A stretch of DNA of 35,249 nucleotides from Lachnospiraceae bacterium (GTDB taxonomy: Bacteria > Bacillota > Clostridia > Lachnospirales > Lachnospiraceae): the NCBI GenBank assembly GCA_900753305.1, contig CAADYR010000130.1:1-35249 (forward strand). The letters are read 5' to 3'. A model generated the notes under the pieces. It was not told where the DNA came from. It searched no databases and saw nothing but the letters and a program-made list of their open reading frames with translations. How positions within the stretch are numbered: position 1 is the stretch's first letter; the number at the start of each line of letters is the position of its first letter. Both the position numbers and the translations under genes were made by a program. Of this stretch, positions 1 to 8,415 are shown in pieces.

Positions 1-2
1 AA

Positions 3-1147
3 ATAGAACCTTAACAAGAGTTGTATTGAAACGCCTTATGCACTTGTCCTTTTATAAGTTGTAACTATAGAACCTTAACAAGAGTTGTATTGAAACTTAT
101 CAAATACCCATTCATCTGTATTGGGAGAAACAATAGAACCTTAACAAGAGTTGTATTGAAACGGATGCTGAATCTTCTGGATGCAAAATTGAAATCGAAT
201 AGAACCTTAACAAGAGTTGTATTGAAACGGTGTTGAAATTGCGACAGTTGCAAAAGCGGCATTGATAGAACCTTAACAAGAGTTGTATTGAAACTCTGCC
301 ACTTTTGATATGTATCCTCGAAATGTAAAATATAGAACCTTAACAAGAGTTGTATTGAAACTCACATGCATGAATTACGCTCAGGGCCTTATTATATAGA
401 ACCTTAACAAGAGTTGTATTGAAACGCAACCGCCGCTGTTACTTTAGTTATTGCCAATTACAATAGAACCTTAACAAGAGTTGTATTGAAACGCAAAATT
501 AACATCTTTACGTAACAGGCGTTGTACTATAGAACCTTAACAAGAGTTGTATTGAAACAAACGAATAGTATAAAATGTACAATTTTTTCGCGAATAGAAC
601 CTTAACAAGAGTTGTATTGAAACCAGCTTGCTAACTGTTGCTGTGAAACCCGTGAAGATAGAACCTTAACAAGAGTTGTATTGAAACGCCATGAGCGCAC
701 AGACAAACCAGATTATTGACGCATAGAACCTTAACAAGAGTTGTATTGAAACGCAACAATATGCTCCCGATCATCTTTGACGTGACAGAATAGAACCTTA
801 ACAAGAGTTGTATTGAAACGGCTTGCGGGAGTGAACGTGGGAAGCGTATAAAAAATAGAACCTTAACAAGAGTTGTATTGAAACTCAACGGAGCTGCAGC
901 AGGTACCGTTATGACTATTGAATAGAACCTTAACAAGAGTTGTATTGAAACTTACCTATTTTTAGAGATATTCCTTTATTATGTCCTATAGAACCTTAAC
1001 AAGAGTTGTATTGAAACGCATAGTAAAGACACAGTATCGTGCGTCCAGTGAGATAGAACCTTAACAAGAGTTGTATTGAAACTCTTGGACACTGGTATAA
1101 TTTTGATTATCGGCTACATAGAACCTTAACAAGAACTGTATTGCCTC
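3..1147 (+). CRISPR. CRISPR array, 18 repeats / 17 spacers, left end cut by window
   Basis: A 30-base repeat beginning ATAGAACCTT and ending TGTATTGAAAC occurs at 3, 67, 133, 199, 265, 332, 396, 463, 529, 594, 658, 723, 790, 855, 922, 988, 1053 and 1118. The first 17 copies are identical and the last is degenerate. Spacers are 34-37 bases and all different. Within the repeat, ACAA (positions 12-15) can pair with TTGT (19-22) around GAG, immediately followed by the 8 bases ATTGAAAC. That is the layout expected for Cas6 cleavage leaving an 8-nt 5' handle, as in type I-B and type III systems; the type cannot be settled without cas genes. The decayed repeat on the right and the ATTGAAAC end both indicate transcription left to right, with the leader and probably cas genes to the left, outside the window. 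Bases 1-2 look like the end of another spacer, so the array continues leftwards. Confidence 0.98.
1118..1147 (+). repeat. Degenerate terminal CRISPR repeat
   Basis: This last copy differs from the consensus at five of 30 positions: 18 (G to A), 19 (T to C) and 27-29 (AAA to CCT). The changes weaken the ACAA/TTGT stem and destroy the ATTGAAAC handle. Decay at one end is typical of the leader-distal end of an array, which sets its polarity. Confidence 0.93.
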
Positions 1148-1300
1148 CAACCTGCTTAAATAATCCGATACAATCTATTTGTATAGCTCTATAACGCTAG
1201 TAGTACCAAAACGGTATATATGTTTCCTTTTTGTAAATGACATATATGTAATATAAACAAGCTTGAATGCAGTGACAGTATTAAGCGTTATTTGGCGGCG

Positions 1301-1329
1301 TTGCCTTTTTGTGACAGATATACTATAAT
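1301..1329 (+). promoter_or_regulatory. Probable sigma-A promoter for acyl-ACP thioesterase/recJ
   Basis: TTGCCT at 1301-1306 and a perfect TATAAT at 1324-1329 are separated by 17 bases, 38 bases before the start codon at 1368. The rest of the gap from the CRISPR array (1148-1300) is AT-rich and shows nothing I can name. Confidence 0.65.
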
Positions 1330-1367
1330 CATAGGTATGTTTAACAGACTAGAAAGGCAGGAGCAAC

Positions 1368-2075
1368 ATGTATTCATTTGATACAAGGATAAGCTACAGT
1401 GAGTCGGACGAGAATCTGGAACTGACGATTCCGGCACTGTTGAATTTTTTTCAGGATGCAGCAATATTTGAAGCTGAGGCAGGTAACATTACGATGGATT
1501 ATTTGCAGGAGAGACATCTGGCGTGGCTGCTCGGTTCATGGCAGATCGTGATAGAGAGAAGACCGAGACTCAATGAGCAGGTAGAGGTGGTGACCACACC
1601 TTATGCATTTAAGGGATTTATTGGATATCGTAATTTTGTTCTCAAGACCATAGAAGGAGAAATACTGGCGAAGGCAGCATCTATCTGGACATTGGTAGAT
1701 ATTCAGAAAATGAAACCTGCCAGACCAAGTCAGGAGATTCTGGATGGATATGAAATATCTCCCAAACTGGATATGGAATATGCCCCACGTCGAATTGACC
1801 TGGTCGGAGAAGGTGTAGCCAAAGAGCCATTCTTTATCAGAAAAAATCAGATAGATTCTAATCATCATGTAAATAATGCGGAATATGTTAATATAGCAAT
1901 GGAATATCTGGATGTTTCAGCACATGTAACGCAGGTCAGAGTAGAATATAAGAAACCTGCATATCTGCATGATACATTGATACCTGTGATCTATGAACAG
2001 GAGAATAAATTACAGGTACAGCTTACTGATGAACAGCATGAAACATTCTGCATAGTGGAGTTTTCACATGAGTAA
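1368..2075 (+). CDS. Acyl-ACP thioesterase
   Basis: A 235-residue protein of the bacterial acyl-ACP thioesterase family (FatA/FatB-like, two tandem hot-dog folds), expected to hydrolyse acyl-ACP to free fatty acid in the cytoplasm. The N-terminal half has the family pattern 'SYSESDENLELTIPALLNFF' and 'HLAWLLGSWQIVIERRP'. The C-terminal half has the signature NHHVNNAEYVNIAMEYL from residue 165, matching the N-x-H-V-N-N-x-x-Y region that carries active-site residues in plant enzymes. Length fits the bacterial short form. The ATG at 1368 follows GGCAGGAG at good spacing. It overlaps recJ by eight bases (ATGAGTAA), so the two are probably translationally coupled. Which chain length it prefers cannot be told from sequence. 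Confidence 0.88.
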   Translation: MYSFDTRISYSESDENLELTIPALLNFFQDAAIFEAEAGNITMDYLQERHLAWLLGSWQIVIERRPRLNEQVEVVTTPYAFKGFIGYRNFVLKTIEGEILAKAASIWTLVDIQKMKPARPSQEILDGYEISPKLDMEYAPRRIDLVGEGVAKEPFFIRKNQIDSNHHVNNAEYVNIAMEYLDVSAHVTQVRVEYKKPAYLHDTLIPVIYEQENKLQVQLTDEQHETFCIVEFSHE

Positions 2076-3849
2076 ATGGATGGTCGCTGCGAAAAAGGCA
2101 GATTTCTATGCCATTGCACAGCAATATCACATCAGTCCTGTTCTTGCCCGTATTATTCGCAACCGTGATGTGATTGACAATGCAGATATTGATAAATTTT
2201 TATCAGGTACCAGAAAAGATCTGTACGCACCGGATCTTTTAAAAGACATGGATAAGTCGGTAGCTATTCTGATGGATAAGATAGCACAGAAGAAGCATAT
2301 CAGGATCATTGGTGATTATGATATAGATGGTGTATGCTCTACATATATTTTGTTCAAAGGCTTGAGACATTGTGGTGCGATTGTGGATACGGCGATCCCA
2401 CATAGAATGAAAGATGGTTATGGGCTGAATGAACACCTGATTCAGGAGGCGTATGAGGCAGGTGCTGATACGGTACTGACCTGTGATAATGGGATAGCGG
2501 CGTTTGAACAGGTAGAATATGCTAATAAACTTGGAATGACAGTTGTAATTACAGATCATCATGAGGTTCCCTATGAAGAAGCAGATGGGGTACGAAATTA
2601 CCGGATTCCACCTGCGGCGGCAGTAATAGATCCCAAACAGCAGGATTGTCCATATCCTTTTCCAGAGATATGCGGAGCAGTTGTGGCTTACAAGCTGGTG
2701 CTGGCGCTGGTTGCGCAGATGCAGGGTGTGAACTGGCAACAGGTGATGGAATCTGAAATGGGTCTGGAGCTTCTGGAATTTGCGGCTTTTGCAACAATCG
2801 GTGATGTTATGGAACTGCGTGATGAGAACCGTATTATTGTAAAGGAAGGTCTGGAGCTGATGAAGCATACCAGAAATACAGGTCTGGAAGCCTTGATCCG
2901 GGCAACAGGAACAGATCCGGAGCATATCAAGCCATATACCATAGGGTTTGTGCTAGGACCGTGCCTTAATGCCACAGGACGTCTGGATACAGCAGACCAT
3001 GCACTGGCATTGTTTGAAGCTGAGGATACAGCTGAGGCGGCACGTATTGCAGGCGATCTGAAGGATATGAACGATAGTCGTAAGGAACTGACCCTTGCCG
3101 GTGTAGAAGAGGCAATTGCGCAGATCGAGGGCAGCAATCTGGAAAAGGATGATGTTCTGGTCGTTTATTTACCAGATGTTCATGAAAGCCTTGCAGGAAT
3201 TATTGCAGGACGTATTCGTGAGAAATATAATAAGCCTGCTTTTGTTCTGACGAGGGCAGAGGAAGGTGTGAAAGGCTCAGGACGTTCGATAGATGCATTC
3301 CATATGTATGATGAAATGACGAAGTGTAAGCAGCTTTTTACCAAGTATGGAGGACATAAGCTGGCAGCAGGTGTTTCCATGCCGGAGGAAAACGTAGATG
3401 AGTTTCGCAGACAGATCAACGGGAACAGCCATTTGACAAAGGATGATTTTGAGGAAAAGGTATTAATTGATGTTCCGATGCCAATGTCATATGCTTCTCT
3501 GGAATTTGTAGAAGAACTGGAGAAACTGGAACCATTTGGAAATGGAAATCCTAAACCGCTGTTTGCACAGAAACAGGTGACTTTTATAAAGGGCAGACTT
3601 CTGGGACAGAATCAGAATGTGGGCAAGTATACGGTGGCAGATGAGGACGGCAAGCTGTATGAAATGATCTATTTCGGTGATATACAGGCTTTTCATGAAT
3701 ATCTTGATCAGAAATTTGGAATTGAAGCAGTAGACAGGCTTTATAATGGACGCGGGAGGGACATTGTACTTTCCGTTGTATATTATCCGGATATCAATGA
3801 ATATAGAGGAAATGTATCTCTTCAAATGGTAATGAAGTACTATTCATAA
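2068..3849 (+). CDS. recJ: Single-stranded-DNA-specific exonuclease RecJ
   Basis: A 593-residue DHH-family 5'-3' exonuclease on single-stranded DNA, acting in recombination and mismatch/base-excision repair. DHH motifs are in order: DYDIDG at 83-88, TCDNG around 138-142 and DHHE at 163-166; these carry the metal-binding aspartates and histidines. 'GPCLNATGRLDTADHAL' follows. The DHHA1 domain shows SGRSIDAF and GGHKLAAG (about 428-435). The C-terminal 130 residues fit the RecJ OB fold. Length is close to the E. coli enzyme and shorter than the Bacillus form with its extra C-terminal domain. The start overlaps the end of the thioesterase gene by eight bases. The hairpin at 3995-4039 is the likely transcription stop. 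Confidence 0.95.
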   Translation: MSKWMVAAKKADFYAIAQQYHISPVLARIIRNRDVIDNADIDKFLSGTRKDLYAPDLLKDMDKSVAILMDKIAQKKHIRIIGDYDIDGVCSTYILFKGLRHCGAIVDTAIPHRMKDGYGLNEHLIQEAYEAGADTVLTCDNGIAAFEQVEYANKLGMTVVITDHHEVPYEEADGVRNYRIPPAAAVIDPKQQDCPYPFPEICGAVVAYKLVLALVAQMQGVNWQQVMESEMGLELLEFAAFATIGDVMELRDENRIIVKEGLELMKHTRNTGLEALIRATGTDPEHIKPYTIGFVLGPCLNATGRLDTADHALALFEAEDTAEAARIAGDLKDMNDSRKELTLAGVEEAIAQIEGSNLEKDDVLVVYLPDVHESLAGIIAGRIREKYNKPAFVLTRAEEGVKGSGRSIDAFHMYDEMTKCKQLFTKYGGHKLAAGVSMPEENVDEFRRQINGNSHLTKDDFEEKVLIDVPMPMSYASLEFVEELEKLEPFGNGNPKPLFAQKQVTFIKGRLLGQNQNVGKYTVADEDGKLYEMIYFGDIQAFHEYLDQKFGIEAVDRLYNGRGRDIVLSVVYYPDINEYRGNVSLQMVMKYYS

Positions 3850-3924
3850 AGAAGGTTGGAAACGCATAATGAATTTATGGTTTCTTTAGAAAAATTATCG
3901 TTTCTTTATTCTTTAGACACAGTT

Positions 3925-3952
3925 TTGACACATTTTCTCTGTATAGTATATC
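3925..3952 (+). promoter_or_regulatory. Candidate promoter upstream of the murE-region hairpin
   Basis: A perfect -35 TTGACA (3925-3930) is followed after 16 bases by TATATC (3947-3952). Transcription from here would meet the hairpin at 3995-4039 before murE, so the product may be a short RNA or an attenuated leader. The -10 is imperfect. Confidence 0.45.
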
Positions 3953-3994
3953 TCAGATAGTTGAAACACTCACTATCTCCCCCCTCATAAGAAA

Positions 3995-4039
3995 ATATAT
4001 GACGAAGAGCCGACATTATGTCGGCTTTTTGTCATATAT
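3995..4039 (+). terminator. Strong two-part hairpin terminator between recJ and murE
   Basis: The inner stem AGCCGACA (4008-4015)/TGTCGGCT (4019-4026) has an 8-bp perfect match, a 3-base loop and a T run at 4026-4030. An outer perfect 9-bp stem ATATATGAC (3995-4003)/GTCATATAT (4031-4039) extends it. It fits a Rho-independent terminator for recJ and for any RNA started at about 3960. The 302-base gap 3850-4151 holds this hairpin, the two promoter candidates and nothing else I recognise. Confidence 0.8.
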
Positions 4040-4070
4040 ACGGATGAATGTGTGAACGCAGGGTGGGCAC

Positions 4071-4099
4071 TTGAAAATCCAGGGGCTATATGTTATTCT
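4071..4099 (+). promoter_or_regulatory. Probable promoter for murE and the downstream housekeeping run
   Basis: TTGAAA (4071-4076), 17 bases, then TATTCT (4094-4099), about 52 bases before the chosen murE start. It lies beyond the hairpin, so it can drive murE independently of the upstream promoter candidate. The TTG inside this -35 opens an in-frame upstream extension of murE that I reject as a start. Confidence 0.5.
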
Positions 4100-4151
4100 T
4101 AAAATTAAGGTTAACAGCATGGTTATGCTTCCTGGAAGTGAGGTAATCCAT

Positions 4152-5630
4152 ATGAAATGTAAGGATTTATTAAAGAATTTAGAATACGAATGTGTCAGAG
4201 GCAGTGTGGATGTAGAAGTGACAGAGGTTGTGAACGATTCTCGTAAGGTCACAGCAGGCTGCCTTTTCTTATGTATTGTAGGAGCTAATTTTGATGGTCA
4301 TGATGCTGCAAGTGATGTGGTAAAGGCAGGAGCGAAAGTACTGGTGGTCAGCAAAGATGTAGAACTTTCAGCAGAAAGTGACGTAACAGTGATTCGTGTA
4401 GCGGATACCCGATACGCAATGGCTTTTATTTCGGCAGCATATTTTGGAAATCCTGCGGATGATATGAAGATCATCGGGGTAACAGGAACGAAGGGCAAGA
4501 CAACAACAACCTATCTTGTAAAGTCTATTCTTGAAAATGCGGGACATAAGGTTGGACTGGTAGGTACGATAGAAGCAATTATTGGTGATAAAGTCATTCC
4601 TGCCAATAATACGACTCCGGAATCCTACACGTTGCAGAAGTACTTTAAAGAAATGAAGGAAGCCGGCTGTGATACAGTAGTCATGGAAGTATCTTCGCAG
4701 GGACTGATGATGCATAGAACACAGGGCTTTGTTTTTGACTATGGCATTTTTACCAATATTGAGCCGGATCATATTGGACCAAATGAGCATGCATCTTTTG
4801 AAGAATACATGGCTTGTAAAGGAATGTTGTTCAAACAGTGCAGAGTAGGAATTGTTAACTGCGATGACCCACACTGGGAGACTGTAACACAGGGGCATAC
4901 CTGTCAGCTTGAAACCTATGGATTTGGCGAAGATGCCGATCTGCGGGCTTCGGATCTGAAACTGGTAACAGGTGCCGGTTATCTGGGAATTGATTTTAAA
5001 GTTTCCGGCTTATTAAATATGGAAGTTTTAACGGATCTGCCCGGTAAATTCAGCGCTTATAATGCACTGACAGCAATTGCGATCTGCAGACATTTTGGAG
5101 TACATCCTGAAGATATCAAAAAAGCGCTTGCCGGTGCAAAGGTAAAGGGCAGAATCGAGATGGTCAAGGTGTCAGATCAATTTACACTTATGATTGATTA
5201 TGCACATAATGCCATGGCATTAGAAAGTCTTTTGACTACATTAAGGGAGTATCATCCACATCGTCTGGTGTGTCTGTTTGGCTGTGGTGGCAACCGTTCC
5301 AAACTGCGCCGTTATGAGATGGGAGAGGTCAGTGGTAAATTGGCAGACCTGACCATTATTACCTCCGATAATCCCAGATTTGAAGAACCACAGGCGATTA
5401 TTGATGATATTAAGACCGGTATGGCAAAAACAAATGGTAAATATGTTGAAATCTGCGACCGTAAGGAAGCAATCAAATATGCCATTACCCATGGAGAACC
5501 CGGGGATATTGTTATCCTTGCAGGCAAAGGACATGAAGATTATCAGGAAATCAAAGGTGTGAAGCATCCTATGGATGAACGTGTATTGATTCAGGAGGTC
5601 ATGGAAGAACTGAAACAAGGCCAGGCATGA
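4152..5630 (+). CDS. murE: UDP-N-acetylmuramoyl-L-alanyl-D-glutamate ligase MurE, DAP type
   Basis: A 492-residue cytoplasmic Mur ligase adding the third amino acid of the peptidoglycan stem peptide with ATP. The ATP-binding loop GVTGTKGKTTTT starts at residue 109, followed by NNTTPESYTLQ and MEVSSQGL. The substrate-specificity motif is DNPR at 406-409, which in this family marks meso-diaminopimelate-adding enzymes (EC 6.3.2.13) rather than lysine-adding ones. The ATG at 4152 (MKCKDLL...) follows GGAAGTGAGG. An in-frame TTG 27 codons upstream would add a segment unlike known MurE and lies within the promoter. Its stop codon overlaps the priA start (ATGA). Confidence 0.94.
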   Translation: MKCKDLLKNLEYECVRGSVDVEVTEVVNDSRKVTAGCLFLCIVGANFDGHDAASDVVKAGAKVLVVSKDVELSAESDVTVIRVADTRYAMAFISAAYFGNPADDMKIIGVTGTKGKTTTTYLVKSILENAGHKVGLVGTIEAIIGDKVIPANNTTPESYTLQKYFKEMKEAGCDTVVMEVSSQGLMMHRTQGFVFDYGIFTNIEPDHIGPNEHASFEEYMACKGMLFKQCRVGIVNCDDPHWETVTQGHTCQLETYGFGEDADLRASDLKLVTGAGYLGIDFKVSGLLNMEVLTDLPGKFSAYNALTAIAICRHFGVHPEDIKKALAGAKVKGRIEMVKVSDQFTLMIDYAHNAMALESLLTTLREYHPHRLVCLFGCGGNRSKLRRYEMGEVSGKLADLTIITSDNPRFEEPQAIIDDIKTGMAKTNGKYVEICDRKEAIKYAITHGEPGDIVILAGKGHEDYQEIKGVKHPMDERVLIQEVMEELKQGQA

Positions 5631-7897
5631 ACCTGAAAGGCATGGTTAATAAAATGACAGGCAGATTTGCTAATATTATTGTAGATATATCCCATGAGAA
5701 GGTAGACCGTCCTTTTCAATATCTGATCCCGAATGAACTTATAGGCATTTTGGAAGTGGGAATGGCGGTCATGATACCTTTTGGCAGAGGTAATAAGCTG
5801 ATAAAGGGATATATAATCGAGATTACAGACAAAGCTGAGTATGATGTTACCAGATTAAAGGCAGTGGACAGTGTGGTAGAGGGAGGAATCAGTGCCCAGG
5901 CAGATGCGATCAGACTTGCTTACTGGTTAAAGGAACATTATGGCTCGACAATGATCGCTGCACTCAAGACTGTACTTCCTGTAAAAAAGAAAATGAAACA
6001 GGTAGTGAAGAAGACGATCATCTGTAAAGTCAACTCAGAGCAGGCATATCGTCACAGCGTTATATTTGAGGCAAAACATCAGACTGCAAAATCAAGACTG
6101 ATGCGTGAATTATCCCAGGCACAGAGACTTCCCTATACATTAGTGACAGGAAAGCTCAATATTTCATCCGCAACGATACGGTCATTATCAGATGCGGGAC
6201 TGATAGAAGTAGCAGAAGAGAATGTATACAGGGTGCCAACCTTGAAATCAGATACATCAGGACACGATGCAACAGCCAAAATGTTATCGCCGGAACAACA
6301 GAATGTGGTGGATGTTATTTCCCGGGATTTCCAACAGGGCATCCGCCAGACATATTTGCTTCGTGGCATTACAGGAAGCGGCAAGACAGAAGTGTATATG
6401 GCACTGATAGAACGTATGATAGCCTGCGGGAAACAGGCTATCGTACTGATCCCTGAAATTGCTTTGACTTATCAGACATTACTCCGGTTTTATCTGCGTT
6501 TTGGAGACAGAGTATCTGTTATGAACTCGAGACTTTCACCGGGGGAACGTTCAGACCAGTATGAAAGGGCAGCCAAAGGTGAGATCGATATTATGATCGG
6601 ACCACGTTCGGCACTCTTCACACCTTTTGAACGGTTAGGACTGGTCATTATTGATGAGGAACATGAAGCAAGCTATAAGAGTGAAACCATGCCCAAGTAT
6701 CATGCCAGAGAGGTAGCGCAGGAATTGTGCCGGATGAAGCAGGCGAGTCTGCTTCTGGGTTCAGCAACCCCTTCTCTGGAGTCATATTATCGGGCAAAAC
6801 AGGGCGAGATTCCTCTGTTTACTTTAAACTGCAGATTAACGGGTGGAGAACTTCCGCAGGTTCATGTGGTAGATCTCAGAGAAGAGTTAAAGAGTGGCAA
6901 CCGTTCCATATTCAGCCGCAAATTACAGGAGCTTCTGGAGGACAGGCTGCGTAAGGGACAGCAGAGTATGCTGTTTTTAAATCGCAGGGGATACGCAGGT
7001 TTCGTATCATGCCGGGCATGTGGGCATGTGATGAAGTGTCCACATTGTGATATTTCTTTATCAGAGCATAAAAATGGCAAACTGATCTGTCATTATTGTG
7101 GGTATGAGACACCGCAGGTAACGAAGTGTCCGGAATGTGGGTCCAAATATATACTGGGCTTCCGTGCGGGAACACAACAGATCGAAGAACTGCTGCATAA
7201 GATGTATCCTGCCGCCAGAGTTTTGCGTATGGATGCAGATACAACGAAAACAAAGGACAGTTATGAAGAGATACTGTCACATTTTGCAAATGAGGAAGCA
7301 GACATTCTGGTGGGAACACAAATGATCGTAAAAGGACACGATTTTCCCAAAGTGACACTGGTAGGAATTCTGGCAGCAGATATGTCACTGCATACAGGTG
7401 ATTACAGAGCATCTGAACGTACTTTCCAGTTGCTGACACAGGCGGCAGGCAGAGCGGGCAGAGGAAGTCTTGCAGGTGAAGTCGTGATCCAGACATATCA
7501 ACCGGATCATTATGCAGTAGTACATGCTGCTGCACAGGATTACGAGGGCTTCTATGAAGAGGAAATAGCATACAGGGATCTGATGATGTATCCTCCGGTG
7601 GCCAATATGATGGCAGTCCTTATTTTGTCAGAGGATGAAATGACAGGAGTGTCACATTCGGTAGAACTTGCAGATCTGGTGAGAAAACATTTTACACAGA
7701 ACAGGATGCAGGTAATTGGACCTGCCGCAGCTTCCATTGGCAGGATTCAGGATATTTATCGCAATATATTTTATATAAAACACAGTGATTATGACCTTCT
7801 GGTCCGGGCAAAAGATGTAATGGAAGCATATATAGCCCAAAAGGAATGGAATACAGATACAGTACAGTTTGATTTTAACCCTATGAGTGGATATTAG
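5627..7897 (+). CDS. priA: Primosomal protein N' (replication restart helicase PriA)
   Basis: A 756-residue superfamily 2 helicase that recognises stalled or D-loop forks and reloads the replicative helicase. The N-terminal part (FANIIVDISHEKVDRPFQYLIP) is the 3'-DNA-binding domain. Walker A is GITGSGKTEVY at 247-257 and Walker B is IIDEEHEASYK (DEEH 343-346). Four paired cysteine motifs (CRACGHVMKCPHC, CHYCGYETPQVTKCPEC, about 462-510) form the two zinc sites. The helicase motifs GTQMIVKGHDF and QAAGRAGR follow. The ATG at 5627 overlaps the murE stop by four bases. In-frame ATGs at 5642 and 5654 give equally plausible slightly shorter products, so the exact start is uncertain. Confidence 0.94.
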   Translation: MNLKGMVNKMTGRFANIIVDISHEKVDRPFQYLIPNELIGILEVGMAVMIPFGRGNKLIKGYIIEITDKAEYDVTRLKAVDSVVEGGISAQADAIRLAYWLKEHYGSTMIAALKTVLPVKKKMKQVVKKTIICKVNSEQAYRHSVIFEAKHQTAKSRLMRELSQAQRLPYTLVTGKLNISSATIRSLSDAGLIEVAEENVYRVPTLKSDTSGHDATAKMLSPEQQNVVDVISRDFQQGIRQTYLLRGITGSGKTEVYMALIERMIACGKQAIVLIPEIALTYQTLLRFYLRFGDRVSVMNSRLSPGERSDQYERAAKGEIDIMIGPRSALFTPFERLGLVIIDEEHEASYKSETMPKYHAREVAQELCRMKQASLLLGSATPSLESYYRAKQGEIPLFTLNCRLTGGELPQVHVVDLREELKSGNRSIFSRKLQELLEDRLRKGQQSMLFLNRRGYAGFVSCRACGHVMKCPHCDISLSEHKNGKLICHYCGYETPQVTKCPECGSKYILGFRAGTQQIEELLHKMYPAARVLRMDADTTKTKDSYEEILSHFANEEADILVGTQMIVKGHDFPKVTLVGILAADMSLHTGDYRASERTFQLLTQAAGRAGRGSLAGEVVIQTYQPDHYAVVHAAAQDYEGFYEEEIAYRDLMMYPPVANMMAVLILSEDEMTGVSHSVELADLVRKHFTQNRMQVIGPAAASIGRIQDIYRNIFYIKHSDYDLLVRAKDVMEAYIAQKEWNTDTVQFDFNPMSGY

Positions 7898-7927
7898 TAT
7901 AAAAATGAGAAAGGTAAGGAAAAAGAA

Positions 7928-8413
7928 ATGGCAATCAGAACAATCAGACAGATAGGTGACCCAGTATTAAATAAAGTAGCAAAGGAAGTAACAGAAATCA
8001 CACCCAGAATACAGGATTTGATCGATGATATGTTTGAAACGATGTATGATGCATGTGGTGTGGGACTTGCAGCACCGCAGGTAGGTATTCTGAAGCGTAT
8101 CGTTGTAATTGATACCACAGGAGAAGACCCGATTCTTCTGATCAATCCCCGTATAGTAGAGACAAGTGGTGAACAGACTGGAAATGAGGGGTGCCTTAGT
8201 GTGGCAGGTAAGACGGGTATTGTAACAAGACCGAATCATGTTAAGGTAGTGGCACAGGATGAGAATCTTGAAACTTTTGAGATAGAAGGTGATGAACTTC
8301 TGGCAAGAGCATTCTGCCACGAAATCGATCATCTGGATGGACATTTATATGTGGAGAAGGTCGAGGGCGAATTAATGAATACTGCCGATCTGGAAGAGGA
8401 AGAGGAGGAATAG
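7928..8413 (+). CDS. def: Peptide deformylase
   Basis: A 161-residue metalloenzyme removing the formyl group from the N-terminal methionine of new proteins (EC 3.5.1.88). All three family motifs are present: GVGLAAPQVG (about 44-53), EGCLSV with the metal-ligand cysteine, and HEIDHLDG with H131, E132 and H135. The acidic C-terminal tail (LEEEEEE) carries the ribosome-binding site of the next gene. ATG at 7928 after AAGGTAAGG. It is next to fmt, which adds the formyl group that this enzyme removes; this pairing is common in bacteria. Confidence 0.96.
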   Translation: MAIRTIRQIGDPVLNKVAKEVTEITPRIQDLIDDMFETMYDACGVGLAAPQVGILKRIVVIDTTGEDPILLINPRIVETSGEQTGNEGCLSVAGKTGIVTRPNHVKVVAQDENLETFEIEGDELLARAFCHEIDHLDGHLYVEKVEGELMNTADLEEEEEE

Positions 8414-8415
8414 GA

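Noticed and set aside
65..936. Minus-strand open frames of 93 and 101 codons across the CRISPR array
   Set aside because: They are made of repeat units read backwards (recurring FNTTLVKVL) plus spacers; the array explains them fully.
1207..1255. ACATATATGT palindrome and repeated ATATATG in the gap before the thioesterase gene
   Set aside because: Short and AT-only; expected by chance in such sequence and not placed over the promoter.
2239..2925. 228-codon minus-strand frame opposite recJ
   Set aside because: Composition is Cys/His/Ile-rich with no motif or ribosome-binding site, and recJ on the other strand is intact.
4071..4151. MurE extension starting at TTG 4071
   Set aside because: The added 27 residues do not resemble MurE, the TTG is inside a promoter -35, and ATG 4152 has a good ribosome-binding site.
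6912..7571. 219-codon minus-strand frame opposite priA
   Set aside because: It is the shadow of the priA helicase and zinc-binding region; no family features.
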